64,000 nucleotides of DNA from Saprospiraceae bacterium. Its GTDB lineage: Bacteria > Bacteroidota > Bacteroidia > Chitinophagales > Saprospiraceae. The stretch covers positions 124,001-188,000 of the forward strand of contig JANQQI010000092.1 in NCBI GenBank assembly GCA_028285085.1. Reading direction: 5' to 3'. The notes below the pieces were generated by a model. The model had not been told where the DNA came from. It made no database searches and saw only the letters and a program-made list of their open reading frames with translations. This document shows positions 1 through 9,800 of the stretch, piece after piece. The stretch's first letter is position 1. The number at the start of each line of letters is the position of its first letter. A program made the position numbers and the translations under genes.

Positions 1-353
1 ATGGGATTTTCTTGGCTGGGAGGATGATTATCCCAAGGTTGGAGATCCGTGGGAAAAGCATACTCCCAGGGTTTTTTCAAACCTCGGAGCAAAACTTTAT
101 TCTCTGGCTGCCAGGGAACGTGATTTCCCGCGTGCCCCACACATCCCGCGTTGATCAAAATATCGGTCACCAGGTGAGAACCGTGGGACTCGGGGCCTAC
201 CACCAGATAGGCGACTTTGTCCATCTTTGTCCCCATGATCCGATTTTTTATCCATCGGAGGTAGGCGATCGTAGGAGAAGATCGATCCAGGTATCTTCGG
301 ATGCGTCTGAGGATAGCGAAAAGAATACGTTTTATGTCAGCAACGGCACTCAT
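1..353 (-). CDS. Sulfotransferase-like protein, N-terminal part (runs off the window)
   Basis: An open frame of 117 codons runs leftward from an ATG at 351-353 with no stop before the window edge. After about 45 basic residues (several Arg-Arg pairs, possibly a membrane-adjacent stem) comes LVVGPESHGSHLVTDILINA followed by GC. This resembles the P-loop-like 5'-phosphosulfate-binding start of sulfotransferases (GxxxSGT type), which move sulfate from PAPS to sugars or proteins. The usual SGT is HGS here, so activity is uncertain. It begins 4 nt after the stop of the upstream glycosyltransferase, so the two are probably one operon and may act on the same glycan. The family call rests on one motif in a partial protein. 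Confidence 0.55.
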   Translation of the reverse strand, partial: MSAVADIKRILFAILRRIRRYLDRSSPTIAYLRWIKNRIMGTKMDKVAYLVVGPESHGSHLVTDILINAGCVGHAGNHVPWQPENKVLLRGLKKPWEYAFPTDLQPWDNHPPSQENP

Positions 354-357
354 CGAT

Positions 358-1788
358 CTAATCGCTCAGCTGTTTAGTTAAAAAGTGACTCAATTTATGT
401 TTGGTCTTTTCGAAGCCGGCATGTGCTCTTAACGTTTGCGCAGCCTGCCAGGCCATATCTCGATACTTGGTCTCGTCATTTTTGGCTACCTGATAGCTTT
501 CCTGATAAGCAGTGACCAGTGAGTACCAATCCGGGCGATGGTGTACTGTGCGGATCGCAATTCTTTCATCGTGTTGCCAACAAGTAGGAGTGGCTCCGGT
601 TTTTACGACAAATGCATTGGCGTCATTAATATAGTCTTTTAAGGCCGTAGCGTATGGTGCAATCGCGGGGATTCCGGCGCTCATGAATTCCATTAATGGT
701 AAACACTGACCTTCGCCGTAGGAAGTGTTCACATAAAAAGTAGTGGCGTTCATTAAATTCTGATAAGCTGCTTTATCCAGATAATTACCAACCACGACGA
801 CTCTGCATTTGAAAGCCGGTAGGCTTTGTAAAAAACCAGTGACCTTTTGTCGAAAGAAATACACATCTTCCATAACGGGCGTCTTTAGAATGAGGGTAGC
901 ATCCGTTCGATCTCCTAAAGCATGACAAAAAGCCGCCACCATGTCCATATAATTTTTGCGCTTATCGGAGATGTTCAGGATGGAGGTATAAATAATGCCT
1001 TCGTAAATATTGGTATCCGCATCAGTTTGCTTAGACGAAGGAGAAGGTGTTTGAGTATTAGAATATTTAAAAAATCGCACTGTTTTTGCGATGGTCGTTC
1101 CCGTAAATAAATAAAGGTTGCGAAAAAAACGATAAAGTGACTTGGGTAGTAAATCCTCGAGTACTTCGTGCGCCCAAGTTTGTAAAAGAATATGCGTCAA
1201 CTCAATCCGTTTAGCAAATCCTTTGGGCATATCTAAAGGCGTCAATTTTAATCGCTCCGAATCAATTACTTTTTTATTAATTATCAGTTCAAATTGTTTT
1301 CGAATCGTCTTTTTTTGAACGTCATATTGTGGAAGAAGCAACGATTCTTCAACGGGAGCGGGACAAGCCAGAATGGGAAAATCCGGGCCAAGCTCTCGAC
1401 GGATAACTGCTGCACTATGTTCGGAATGCGTGATCGCAGCGCCTATTTTTCGAAGTACTTTTACCCAATTATTTTTTTCATTGCCACCCCAACTTTCATT
1501 CGGAATGGTATCGTATTCCCAAGCAAATACTGGAATAATTTGACCAGATAAATTTAAATCCAAATGATGTGGAGCGGTAAAGCACAGCAAAACACATTTT
1601 TTCTCCTCCTTTTGGGCTTGAGCTTGGTAGACTGGTACATCCTCGGGATCTTCAATAAGCTGTACCTCTCCAATCGTTTCTAATACCGGCAAAAATTTAC
1701 GCAAAACGAAATAGTAACTGTATTCACTTTTACCAAGACTGGCTTGGATGTTTTTACTATTGAATTTTGAGTAAACTAAAATGGTCAT
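358..1788 (-). CDS. Glycosyltransferase, GT4-like (GT-B fold)
   Basis: A 476-aa protein when started at the ATG at 1788 (MTILVYSK); an in-frame start 16 codons upstream exists but adds a non-conserved extension. The C-terminal half has the retaining GT-B pattern: a segment with YGEGQCLPLMEFMSAGIPAI, the usual nucleotide-sugar-binding E..G.P region (about residues 365-385), then a loop with APYATALKDYI. The N-terminal half has a Rossmann-like start and no signal peptide, so it is probably cytoplasmic. Donor and acceptor cannot be told. The sulfotransferase-like gene follows 4 nt later. A promoter of the shared direct-repeat type lies about 120 nt upstream, which links this glycan operon to the surface proteins next door. 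Confidence 0.8.
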   Translation of the reverse strand: MTILVYSKFNSKNIQASLGKSEYSYYFVLRKFLPVLETIGEVQLIEDPEDVPVYQAQAQKEEKKCVLLCFTAPHHLDLNLSGQIIPVFAWEYDTIPNESWGGNEKNNWVKVLRKIGAAITHSEHSAAVIRRELGPDFPILACPAPVEESLLLPQYDVQKKTIRKQFELIINKKVIDSERLKLTPLDMPKGFAKRIELTHILLQTWAHEVLEDLLPKSLYRFFRNLYLFTGTTIAKTVRFFKYSNTQTPSPSSKQTDADTNIYEGIIYTSILNISDKRKNYMDMVAAFCHALGDRTDATLILKTPVMEDVYFFRQKVTGFLQSLPAFKCRVVVVGNYLDKAAYQNLMNATTFYVNTSYGEGQCLPLMEFMSAGIPAIAPYATALKDYINDANAFVVKTGATPTCWQHDERIAIRTVHHRPDWYSLVTAYQESYQVAKNDETKYRDMAWQAAQTLRAHAGFEKTKHKLSHFLTKQLSD

Positions 1789-1911
1789 TTTAATATGGCA
1801 AAATGCAAAGCTGGGTGAAGTGAATCTGCTTGACAATAATACTCATTTATAAGAAAAAAGAACGCTTCCGGTATTTAGAGGCTATCTATTTCCCTTAATT
1901 AATAGGTTTAA

Positions 1912-1975
1912 CAAAAGTAATTACTCCCCTTATTTCATTTTCGCACTATTTGTTCTACAGAGTGGACTATCTATT
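1912..1975 (-). promoter_or_regulatory. Shared direct-repeat promoter, copy A (glycosyltransferase operon)
   Basis: Read on the minus strand: half-site ATAGTCCACT, second half-site AAATAGTGCGA exactly 21 bp further on, then TACTTTTG (1919-1912), a perfect TAnnTTTG box, 29 bp after the second half-site. Transcription would start near 1905, giving a leader of roughly 115 nt. Confidence 0.7.
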
Positions 1976-2018
1976 CTTTTCCATTTTTACCACCCTGATT
2001 TCAGCATTATTGATTGAA

Positions 2019-2081
2019 TAATTGGTTCACCTTTTTGAATAAATGGTGAGAGCTCTAAAGCAGTATTGAGGTCTAACTTTG
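2019..2081 (+). promoter_or_regulatory. Shared direct-repeat promoter, copy B (first giant protein)
   Basis: Half-site AATTGGTTCACC (from 2020), second half-site AAATGGTGAG 21 bp downstream, and the perfect -7 box TAACTTTG at 2074-2081, 30 bp after the second half-site. The expected start near 2088 leaves a leader of about 23 nt before the ATG at 2111. Confidence 0.7.
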
Positions 2082-2110
2082 CCCCATAAGTTTAACTCAA
2101 GAATAAAACT

Positions 2111-5100
2111 ATGCAAGTCCAACTCATCATTATTCTGTTTTGCATTATTGCATTGCTTGGTCATTTGATCTTTAGAAATATTGACAATATTTATTTTAAA
2201 TCACTGCTAAGCATAAGGAGGCCCAAGGTCTTTTCTTTTTCCAAGGTAGCTTGGATCGTATTGCTCATTATAGCGAGTATTCCTGTGAATCTATTTGCCC
2301 AGCAGACGTTGACTAATAATTTTGAACTCAACTTTGTTGATATTGCAGCTTCTTCACCAAATCCCTGGGAAAGTGAATATCAGGATTATAAAATTCCTGA
2401 TGATCCGATTACGGAATATATCCATTTTGAAGTAAGAGGGGCCGACGGTGGATCGGCGAAATCAGGATCGGGTTCTACTCCCGGAGGAAATGGGGCAGTT
2501 ATTGAGTTTGACATCAAAATCGGTGATGGACCCAACGAAATCCCTCCGGGCACGACCTTGCGCTTTATGGTTGGTATGTGGGGGCAGGGTCATACCGTCG
2601 GTGCCGGACATTTTGCCGTTGGTGGCGGTGGTGGAGGTACCGGAATTATATTGAGAAATAACATCAGTACTGGACCATTTAGAAAAATACTAGCGATTGC
2701 AGGTGGTGGCGGCGGCGCTATGCGAAATTCTACCTGGGGGTCTGCTCCGGGGAAAGGAGGAAATGCGGGTACCTCCGGTGACGATGGTGATGGTGTTTTT
2801 GGTTTAGATGGAGGAGAGAACGGATATTATACGATTTATGATGGTGAGGAAGCAGGCGGTTGTGGTGGCGCATGGTATGATGGGGGGCTATATAGAAGCG
2901 GAGAAAGAGGAATTACTGGATTACATGGTGATGGAGGTATTGGATCTTATGGCGGTAATGGCGGTTGGGGCTGTGGTGGTGGTGGCGGCGGTGCCGCAGT
3001 AGATGGTTCTTATTATGGAGCCGGTGGCGGTGGTGGTTATTCGGGCGGTGGTGGCTCTGGTGATATCTCAATTCCCAGAGCAGCAGGCGGTGGTGGTAGT
3101 TATTTAGCTGATGATTACCCCTTTAATACCAGCAAAACCTCCGGTGGAGCAAGCTTTCCAACGGAATTAGGTATCGTATACTATCAATTTTACTGCTCAG
3201 CCCGATTCGCCGAAACAGTTACGGTGACCAATGATCTTTTTTGTACGGGTCTGGAAGATATCCAGTTAGCGGTAGAAACACCACAGTGGTGGTGTGATGA
3301 GGTGAGTTATAAAAGAGCGGATACCGGCGAAACCAATACTACAGGCACTTTCACGGGGTTACCCGCTGGGGAAAATTATACGTTTTACCTCTATTACGGT
3401 GATGATTTAGTGGATAGTTTGACGCATAGTGTAGATAATGTGATAGATGAAGAGGCGCCTACGATCGTCTGTAATGGTGACCTTGAATTTGATATTAGGG
3501 AGACACCTAATCCCGTCATTAACTTAGCCGACATTGGAAGTGCTTCGGATAATTGCGGATTGCTCGGATTTGCCATTTGGGGGTATGGCGGTTCTCGCTC
3601 CTTTAGTTGTGATGATCTCGGTGATCATACGATTGCGCTAGCAGCTGTTGACTCTATCGGTCTTCTCAGCTATTGTACCTTCACCGTTTCTATCAATAAT
3701 GGTTATCCAATCGGTAGCGGGGTGCACCCCTTAACGGTTGAATTAGATGCTAATGGAGCCGTAACGGTTAGTGATGATGAGCTAGTTATCATCGATGAGG
3801 ATATAGGTTCTTGCTTTACATACGATGAAGTTGTGGCTAATTATAGCATCCCCACAGAATTTGAAAATTTGGATTGCGATGATGTAGGCACTCATCTGGT
3901 TCTACTCGATGAGTTGGATGACAATTTTCCTGATATCTATTTGGAATTAACGGTGGAAGATAATGTTTCCACTCAAGCTTCGGTTGATGATATAACGTTG
4001 GTCCTCAATAGTAGTGGCGTGGCTCCCCTGGATAATAGTGATCTATTGTTTTCCGTTAGCGATAATTGCCTATCCGACGCCGAGATCATTGCTAATTATA
4101 GCTTGCCGGCAGATGCTCAGCTATTTGATTGCACCGACGTTGGTACTTCTATCTTTTTCTTGGACAGAGTTGACGAATCCTTTCCGGCTGTACCCTTACA
4201 AGTCACGGTGATCTCCGCAGATTTAATTTTCGATCCGGTTGATGCCGAGTACTGTCCGGATATTCCTTTTAATTTAACCAATCTGGAAGATAACATTACC
4301 CTTGGAGAGGGGACCTTCACTTACTCCAAATCCGTAGAACGTTTGTACATCCCCAACCGTAGTGACAATACAGTGAGTGTAATCGATTTGGAAACGAATA
4401 GCGTGATCAGTACGATTGATGTGGGTACCAAACCAGTTGGTGCAGCGGTAAGTCCCGATGGACAGGAAGTATATGTTGCCAACTCAGGTAGCAATTCCGT
4501 TAGTGTGATCAGTGTGGCTACCAATAGTGTAGTACATACCATCAGTGGTATGGGAGATGTTCCGTATAGTGTAGCCTTTAATTCAGATGGTAGTCGAGCC
4601 TATGTCACCCATTGGAGCTTTTTAGGAGAAGTAAGTATCATCAATACTGCTACCCGCAGCGTACTCAATACGGTCAATGTCGATCTTTATCCAGCGGCCG
4701 TAGTAGTGAGTCCTGACGATAGTAAAGTCTATGTAGCTTGTGAAGAGTCTCATACCGTATGTGTTATCAACACGAGTGATAATAGTTTTACATCCATCGG
4801 GGTAGAGCGATGGCCAGCGGGAATCGATCTAAGTGCGGACGGTACCAAGTTATACATCGCTTGTAAGGGGAACTTTGACAATATCAACTGGGGCGCCATT
4901 GACATCATGGATATCAGCACCAATCAAGTTGAAACGACCATTGATACCGAAATTCAAAGGCCTGGCGACCTGGCAGTAAGCCCACTGGGGGAATTCTACG
5001 TAGGGCACGCACAAGATGGCGGCTATTTTAGCAAAATAGACCCGGGTAATGGTAATCAATTGACATTAGTCGAAATTGATCCAGAGGTATACAATACCTA

Positions 5101-6580
5101 CGAAGGAGCGGACCTCAACGAAGATGGTTCGGTGCTTTACTTATCAGATGCAGGGCAAGACAAAGTCACCCTGGTCAATACGAGCACTAATGCAGTCATT
5201 ATGGATATTCCCGTAGGGGACAGACCTCAAGGCCAAGGACATTTTTATGTAAAAACGGAAATAGCGATCGAAAATCCAACAGCCTATCATCCCACTAACG
5301 GAGAAGTAATCAATGTGGCCTTTGATGGCGGTGATGGCTGTACGGCAACGACTACGATTACCTTAAATTTGATCGGCACTGATGTCACGCCACCCGTTGC
5401 ACTTTGTATCCCCGATACGACCATCTACGTTGGTTATGATTATAGCCCCATACTGGACATCGCGACTATTGACGCAGGAAGTTATGAAGTTGGTAGCTGT
5501 GATAGCATCATTAGTCTGTCTTTGAGTGAAGAAGTCCTATTCTGTTTGGATATAGATACGCCGCGTGATTATATCCTGACGGTCACTGATTTAGCTGGCA
5601 ATTCAAATACTTGTACAACGACGATTACGCTGGCGGATACCCTTGGCCCGGAAGTCGTTGCTTGTAATGATATTAGTGTCGATTTAGCAACTGATGGAAC
5701 TTATACTCTGACGGACGATGATTTGGTTACTGCTTTTGAAATACAAACGGTTTGTATCAATGTGAATTATTACAACACTTCAGAGGTACAGTTTGACTTT
5801 GACTGTGAAGATGTAGGGCAAGAAATTCCAATGACTATCAGGGCCTTGGATTATCACGGTAACTATAGCGAAGCTTGTGATTTCTCGGTGACGGTCAATG
5901 ATCCTTTGGAAGCTTGTCCGAGAGATGTATTGGTATCTGCTAAGGCTATTCTGACGGGACCTTACGATAGTGCTTCGGGTTTAATGAATGATGATTTAAG
6001 GACTTTGGATTTGATTCCGAGTACCGAGCCTTACAGTAGCGATGGCGGAACAGTGGATGCTTCGGTATTGTCGGTTAGCGGGAATAATGCAATCGTTGAT
6101 TGGGTGTTAATCGAACTGCGAAGTGCTTCGGATAATACCGAAGTTTTACACAGCCGAGCCGCCTTATTGCAAAGAGATGGCGATGTGGTGGATACGGATG
6201 GGGTCAGCCCGGTCACCTTTGCAGAGGTAGAAGCAGACAACTACTTTGTAGCGCTTCGACATCGTAATCACCTTGGTCTACTGACACTCACCGCACGAGG
6301 CCTGTCGGATATCCCTACGACGATTGATTTTAGTATGAGCACAGAAACCGTATACGGTACCGACTCGCGGGTTGAGTTAGAGACGAATGTCTGGGGTTTG
6401 TATAGTGCGGATACTGATGGTTCGGGAGGTATCAACGCCACGGATCGCAGTACCACCTGGAATGATAGAAATACCTCAGGCTACCTCGATTCTGACTGTA
6501 ATATGGATGGTTATACCAATGCTTCGGATCGAAGTTCTACTTGGAACAATCGGAATATAGGGGGGACCTTACCGGAATAA
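2111..6580 (+). CDS. Giant secreted glycine-rich / YVTN-propeller / dockerin-like surface protein
   Basis: A 1489-aa protein. The N-terminus has two hydrophobic stretches; the second (about residues 46-63, ending LFAQQ) looks like the signal peptide, so the true start may lie downstream of this ATG, though no other Met precedes it. Residues about 110-345 form a glycine-rich domain with GGGGGGTG, GGGGGYSGGGG and GGGGSY blocks, like the ALK/LTK-type Gly-rich domain. HYR/Ig-like repeats with conserved Cys follow. Residues about 740-1045 are a YVTN-type beta-propeller (repeats such as VIDLETNSVISTIDVGTKPV). More Ig-like repeats lead to a C-terminal module (1275-1430) and two dockerin-like calcium loops (DTDGSGGINATD, then DCNMDGYTNASD). 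No T9SS type A sorting domain is visible. It is a paralogue of the next large gene and is likely a surface or matrix protein; its ligand is unknown. Confidence 0.75.
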   Translation: MQVQLIIILFCIIALLGHLIFRNIDNIYFKSLLSIRRPKVFSFSKVAWIVLLIIASIPVNLFAQQTLTNNFELNFVDIAASSPNPWESEYQDYKIPDDPITEYIHFEVRGADGGSAKSGSGSTPGGNGAVIEFDIKIGDGPNEIPPGTTLRFMVGMWGQGHTVGAGHFAVGGGGGGTGIILRNNISTGPFRKILAIAGGGGGAMRNSTWGSAPGKGGNAGTSGDDGDGVFGLDGGENGYYTIYDGEEAGGCGGAWYDGGLYRSGERGITGLHGDGGIGSYGGNGGWGCGGGGGGAAVDGSYYGAGGGGGYSGGGGSGDISIPRAAGGGGSYLADDYPFNTSKTSGGASFPTELGIVYYQFYCSARFAETVTVTNDLFCTGLEDIQLAVETPQWWCDEVSYKRADTGETNTTGTFTGLPAGENYTFYLYYGDDLVDSLTHSVDNVIDEEAPTIVCNGDLEFDIRETPNPVINLADIGSASDNCGLLGFAIWGYGGSRSFSCDDLGDHTIALAAVDSIGLLSYCTFTVSINNGYPIGSGVHPLTVELDANGAVTVSDDELVIIDEDIGSCFTYDEVVANYSIPTEFENLDCDDVGTHLVLLDELDDNFPDIYLELTVEDNVSTQASVDDITLVLNSSGVAPLDNSDLLFSVSDNCLSDAEIIANYSLPADAQLFDCTDVGTSIFFLDRVDESFPAVPLQVTVISADLIFDPVDAEYCPDIPFNLTNLEDNITLGEGTFTYSKSVERLYIPNRSDNTVSVIDLETNSVISTIDVGTKPVGAAVSPDGQEVYVANSGSNSVSVISVATNSVVHTISGMGDVPYSVAFNSDGSRAYVTHWSFLGEVSIINTATRSVLNTVNVDLYPAAVVVSPDDSKVYVACEESHTVCVINTSDNSFTSIGVERWPAGIDLSADGTKLYIACKGNFDNINWGAIDIMDISTNQVETTIDTEIQRPGDLAVSPLGEFYVGHAQDGGYFSKIDPGNGNQLTLVEIDPEVYNTYEGADLNEDGSVLYLSDAGQDKVTLVNTSTNAVIMDIPVGDRPQGQGHFYVKTEIAIENPTAYHPTNGEVINVAFDGGDGCTATTTITLNLIGTDVTPPVALCIPDTTIYVGYDYSPILDIATIDAGSYEVGSCDSIISLSLSEEVLFCLDIDTPRDYILTVTDLAGNSNTCTTTITLADTLGPEVVACNDISVDLATDGTYTLTDDDLVTAFEIQTVCINVNYYNTSEVQFDFDCEDVGQEIPMTIRALDYHGNYSEACDFSVTVNDPLEACPRDVLVSAKAILTGPYDSASGLMNDDLRTLDLIPSTEPYSSDGGTVDASVLSVSGNNAIVDWVLIELRSASDNTEVLHSRAALLQRDGDVVDTDGVSPVTFAEVEADNYFVALRHRNHLGLLTLTARGLSDIPTTIDFSMSTETVYGTDSRVELETNVWGLYSADTDGSGGINATDRSTTWNDRNTSGYLDSDCNMDGYTNASDRSSTWNNRNIGGTLPE

Positions 6581-6605
6581 GGTCCAATTGATTTAGTTTG
6601 TCTTT

Positions 6606-6649
6606 CGACACCCAATCGTTGATGTTTATCATTGGTGGTTGGGTGTCGG
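6606..6649. terminator. Hairpin after the first giant gene
   Basis: A perfect 10-bp inverted repeat, CGACACCCAA (6606-6615) and TTGGGTGTCG (6640-6649), with a 24-nt loop. It lies 26 nt after the stop codon and lacks a clear T-tract, so it may be a weak terminator or mRNA-end stabiliser. Confidence 0.45.
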
Positions 6650-6650
6650 C

Positions 6651-6685
6651 GATTAAATACTCCACCTTTCTATAAATAGTCCACC
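6651..6685 (+). promoter_or_regulatory. Extra direct-repeat site upstream of the second giant gene
   Basis: AAATACTCCACC (6655-6666) and AAATAGTCCACC (6674-6685), 19 bp apart rather than 21, with no -7 box at the usual distance. The first eleven bases recur exactly 60 bp downstream in the functional-looking copy. Probably an auxiliary upstream site. Confidence 0.5.
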
Positions 6686-6710
6686 CTCGATAGCCTGATC
6701 GCCTTCCGCC

Positions 6711-6775
6711 GATTAAATACTCCTCTTTTCTGAGTATATAATGCGAAAGCACCGAGGTATCCTCCTTTATTTTTG
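6711..6775 (+). promoter_or_regulatory. Shared direct-repeat promoter, copy C (second giant protein)
   Basis: Half-site AAATACTCCTC (6715), second half-site TATAATGCGAAAG 21 bp later, and the perfect -7 box TATTTTTG at 6768-6775, 29 bp after the second half-site. Leader of about 30 nt to the ATG at 6812. Confidence 0.7.
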
Positions 6776-6811
6776 TGGTAATTAATCTCTCATTTAATTA
6801 ATCGCTGCATA

Positions 6812-9800
6812 ATGGAACGTGTATCTTACGCTCTCACCACTATTCCAAGATTATTTTTCATTTTTCTCTTGTTATGCCTTTGGACATCGGCTAATGGGCA
6901 AACGGCCATGATCGCTGATAGTGAATACCATCTGGTAATTGCTAATGGCACTTATCAGGATTTTCAAATCCCGGATGATTTTTTGGGCACCTTGTATTTA
7001 AGCTCTAAAGGAGCCGATGGGGGGTGGGCAAAAGTTCAGCTAGATGGCGATTGCGAAGCTGGTGGTGGAAAAGGTGCTCTCGTTACGCAGCAAATTACAG
7101 TAGGAAATGGTGAGAATGAAATTCCGCCGGGAACGATTTTACGCTTCATAATTGGAGAACACGGGCAATCACACGGGACCAACGGTGGGGTAGCATTTGG
7201 TAGCCGATCTGGCGGCGCTGGCGGTGGCACCGGAGTTGTTGCTAAGATTAACGATGAATGGGTGATTCTTGGTGTTGGTGGCGGCGGTGGCGGCGGATAC
7301 GCCGAGGTGGCTTTTGGAATTTGTTCCGATACGAGTAGTGGAAAAGGAGGCCATGATGACCCCAACGGCGATGGTAGTAGTGGGAGAGGCAGTGATGGTG
7401 CTAGTGGTGGTAGCAATGGTGAAGGAGGAGACTCTACTTACGATGGCGGTGATGGCGATCGAAGAGGTGGCGGCGGCGGTGCTTTTGGCGATGGAGAAGG
7501 CGCAAATTATTTGGGGGATTACTCCGGGGGTAGAAAAGCCTGGAATAATGGCCCGGATAGTGGAACGCCTAAGGGAGGAGCAGGAGGTGTGTTTTCTCTC
7601 GGAAAAAATGGTGGCTTCGGTTTTGGTGGCGGCGGTGCATCGGACGACGGTGCCGGTGGCGGTGGTGGCTATTCCGGTGGCGGCTCCGGTGATTTTGGGA
7701 AAGGCGGTGGCGGCGGTGGCAGTTATATCCACCCCGATTATACGATAACGTATGGGATCTCTGGTCCTAGTGCTACCTTTTCCAATGAAGATGGTTATAT
7801 CAGATACAAATTGGGCTGTTTCGTCGAAATCACTGCTGTAGAAGTGGAGGAACCTTATCCCTGTGATGCTGTAGGCGCATCCGTAACAACTGCCATTGAG
7901 CAAGGTTATCCTTGCGCCGATAATGCTACTTACCGATTATTCAACAAAGACGTGCCCAGCAACCCAGTCTTGTTAGATGAAAATTTAACCGGGACATTTA
8001 CAAACTTGCCCTCAGGAGACTACTCCATTACGTTGAATCCGATTATTGGTGATCCGCATGAATTTGAGTTTGAGGTGACACAAGATTATGATTATTATCC
8101 GCCAATTGTTATTTGTCAAGATATCACCGTCAGCTTAAACGAAAATAATGAATACCTCCTCAATGCACTAGAACTGGATAATGGTACTTTGGATGGATGC
8201 GGAATTAGTGATTTTGGTTTTCTGGCCGGCGTTTTCCCTTCTGCTTACACGACATTTTACGAAATGCCTTTGACTTGTGCACAGGTCGAGAACGGTAGTT
8301 TTATTCAGATTCTTGTAGCCACTGACAATAATGGAAATGCAGATTATTGTGCCGTGCAAATTACCGTATTAGACGAAAATCCACCTATCATACCCGAAAA
8401 TCCAACGGCTACCGCCTATCTCAATCAAGCGGGAACAGTTGATCTTAACTTAACTCATCTTAATTTTGAAGCAACGGGAGATTGCACACCTTCCTCAGAT
8501 ATTACCTACCTATGGCATCCTGGCTCAGATGACTATGATTGCTCACATCTCGGACAAACGCCTACGCTTGAATTTACGGCCACGGATGTTTATGATAATA
8601 CAGCGACCGGCACCATGACCATCACGGTTTTGGATACCTTAATCCCGACGGTTACAGCTCAGGATGTGACCATCGAACTTGATGATGCGGGGAATGCCTC
8701 CATTGATTATACTGCTTTTATTGCGAGTGCAACGGATAACTGTCTAAGTGAAGCTGAAATCATTGGTGGCTATTATTGGGATGAATCCCAATTACCGCTC
8801 AATATTACGTGCGATCATTTGGGGACTCATGAAATTACCCTGCTTTCTACTTCAGTGGCACATGAATCAATATTACCTACAGTGACGGCGAACCTCACGG
8901 TGCGTGACGCCACCGGCCCGGAAATCGTTTGTCATGATATGACGATTTATCTGAATCAAGATCCCTGGCACCCCTCATTTGAAGATTTACCGATCACCTC
9001 AGTCAGTGATCTCTGTTTTCCTGATTCTGTGCTAAGTTATGATTGGAAATATAACCAAGTGAGTGGATTTTTCAATTGTGGCGATGTCGGTGTGGATGAA
9101 AATGCTTGGATTGACGTGACCGATCCGCATAATAATACAACCAGATGTTATTACAACTTAACCGTAGCAGATACTGTTTCTCCAACTTTAGTTTGTAGAA
9201 ACCGAACGTTCAACTTGAATAGTAGCAATAACGCTTACACTTTAGAGCCTATTGATATATTTAATTCGATTAATTCAACTTGTGCTGACTTTTCGCCTGA
9301 TGATGGGACACTTTCATTTGTTGATGGTTTTGATCCTATTTTGGATTGCGATGATTTAGGTAATCCCCAAACCGTAACGCTGATTTACACCCCCGATGAT
9401 GGTTCACCTGCACTGAGTTGTACGAGTGTAGTAAAAGTAACCGATGGATTCTACCCCCATATTACATGTCCTTCGGGGATTATTGAACTAGAGGCGACCT
9501 ATGAGGATTGTGGGGCTATTTACGATTACGAATATACGGCCTGGGATGATGAATGCCCCGACGTAGAGGTCACTATTGCCAATGGCCTTCCAAGTGGAAG
9601 CTCTTTTCCATTAGGGATGACTAATGTACTTATTAATGCTACGGATGCCGCTGGAAATACGATTTCTTGTAGTTTTGGGGTGGATGTTTCTCCTCCTTCG
9701 GAAGCCCCGACGCTGGAATGCCCGGAAGATTTTACGATCACCTTGGACGATGATGCCTGCGGAGTCATCATTGATACAAGTGCGATCTTTCATCAAACTT

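Larger units (their letters stand above)
1789..2110. other. Divergent intergenic region with two opposed promoters
   Basis: About 320 AT-rich bases between the leftward glycosyltransferase and the rightward giant surface protein. It contains two copies of the shared direct-repeat promoter, one on each strand (1912-1975 minus, 2019-2081 plus). I see no other gene or RNA here. Confidence 0.7.

Noticed and set aside
12-377. Plus-strand open frame of 121 codons at the left edge
   Set aside because: It is antisense to the sulfotransferase-like frame, which has a recognisable motif and fits the operon with the glycosyltransferase.
2440-7735. Glycine-rich regions as simple PE_PGRS-like low-complexity repeats
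   Set aside because: Charged and aromatic positions are spaced in the same order in both proteins and match an ALK-type domain layout, so a folded domain is more likely.
7036-7903. Long open frames (up to 244 codons) on the minus strand and in another plus frame within the second giant gene
   Set aside because: They arise from the Gly-codon-rich DNA; their translations are low-complexity Pro/Ala/Thr runs and they have no promoter.
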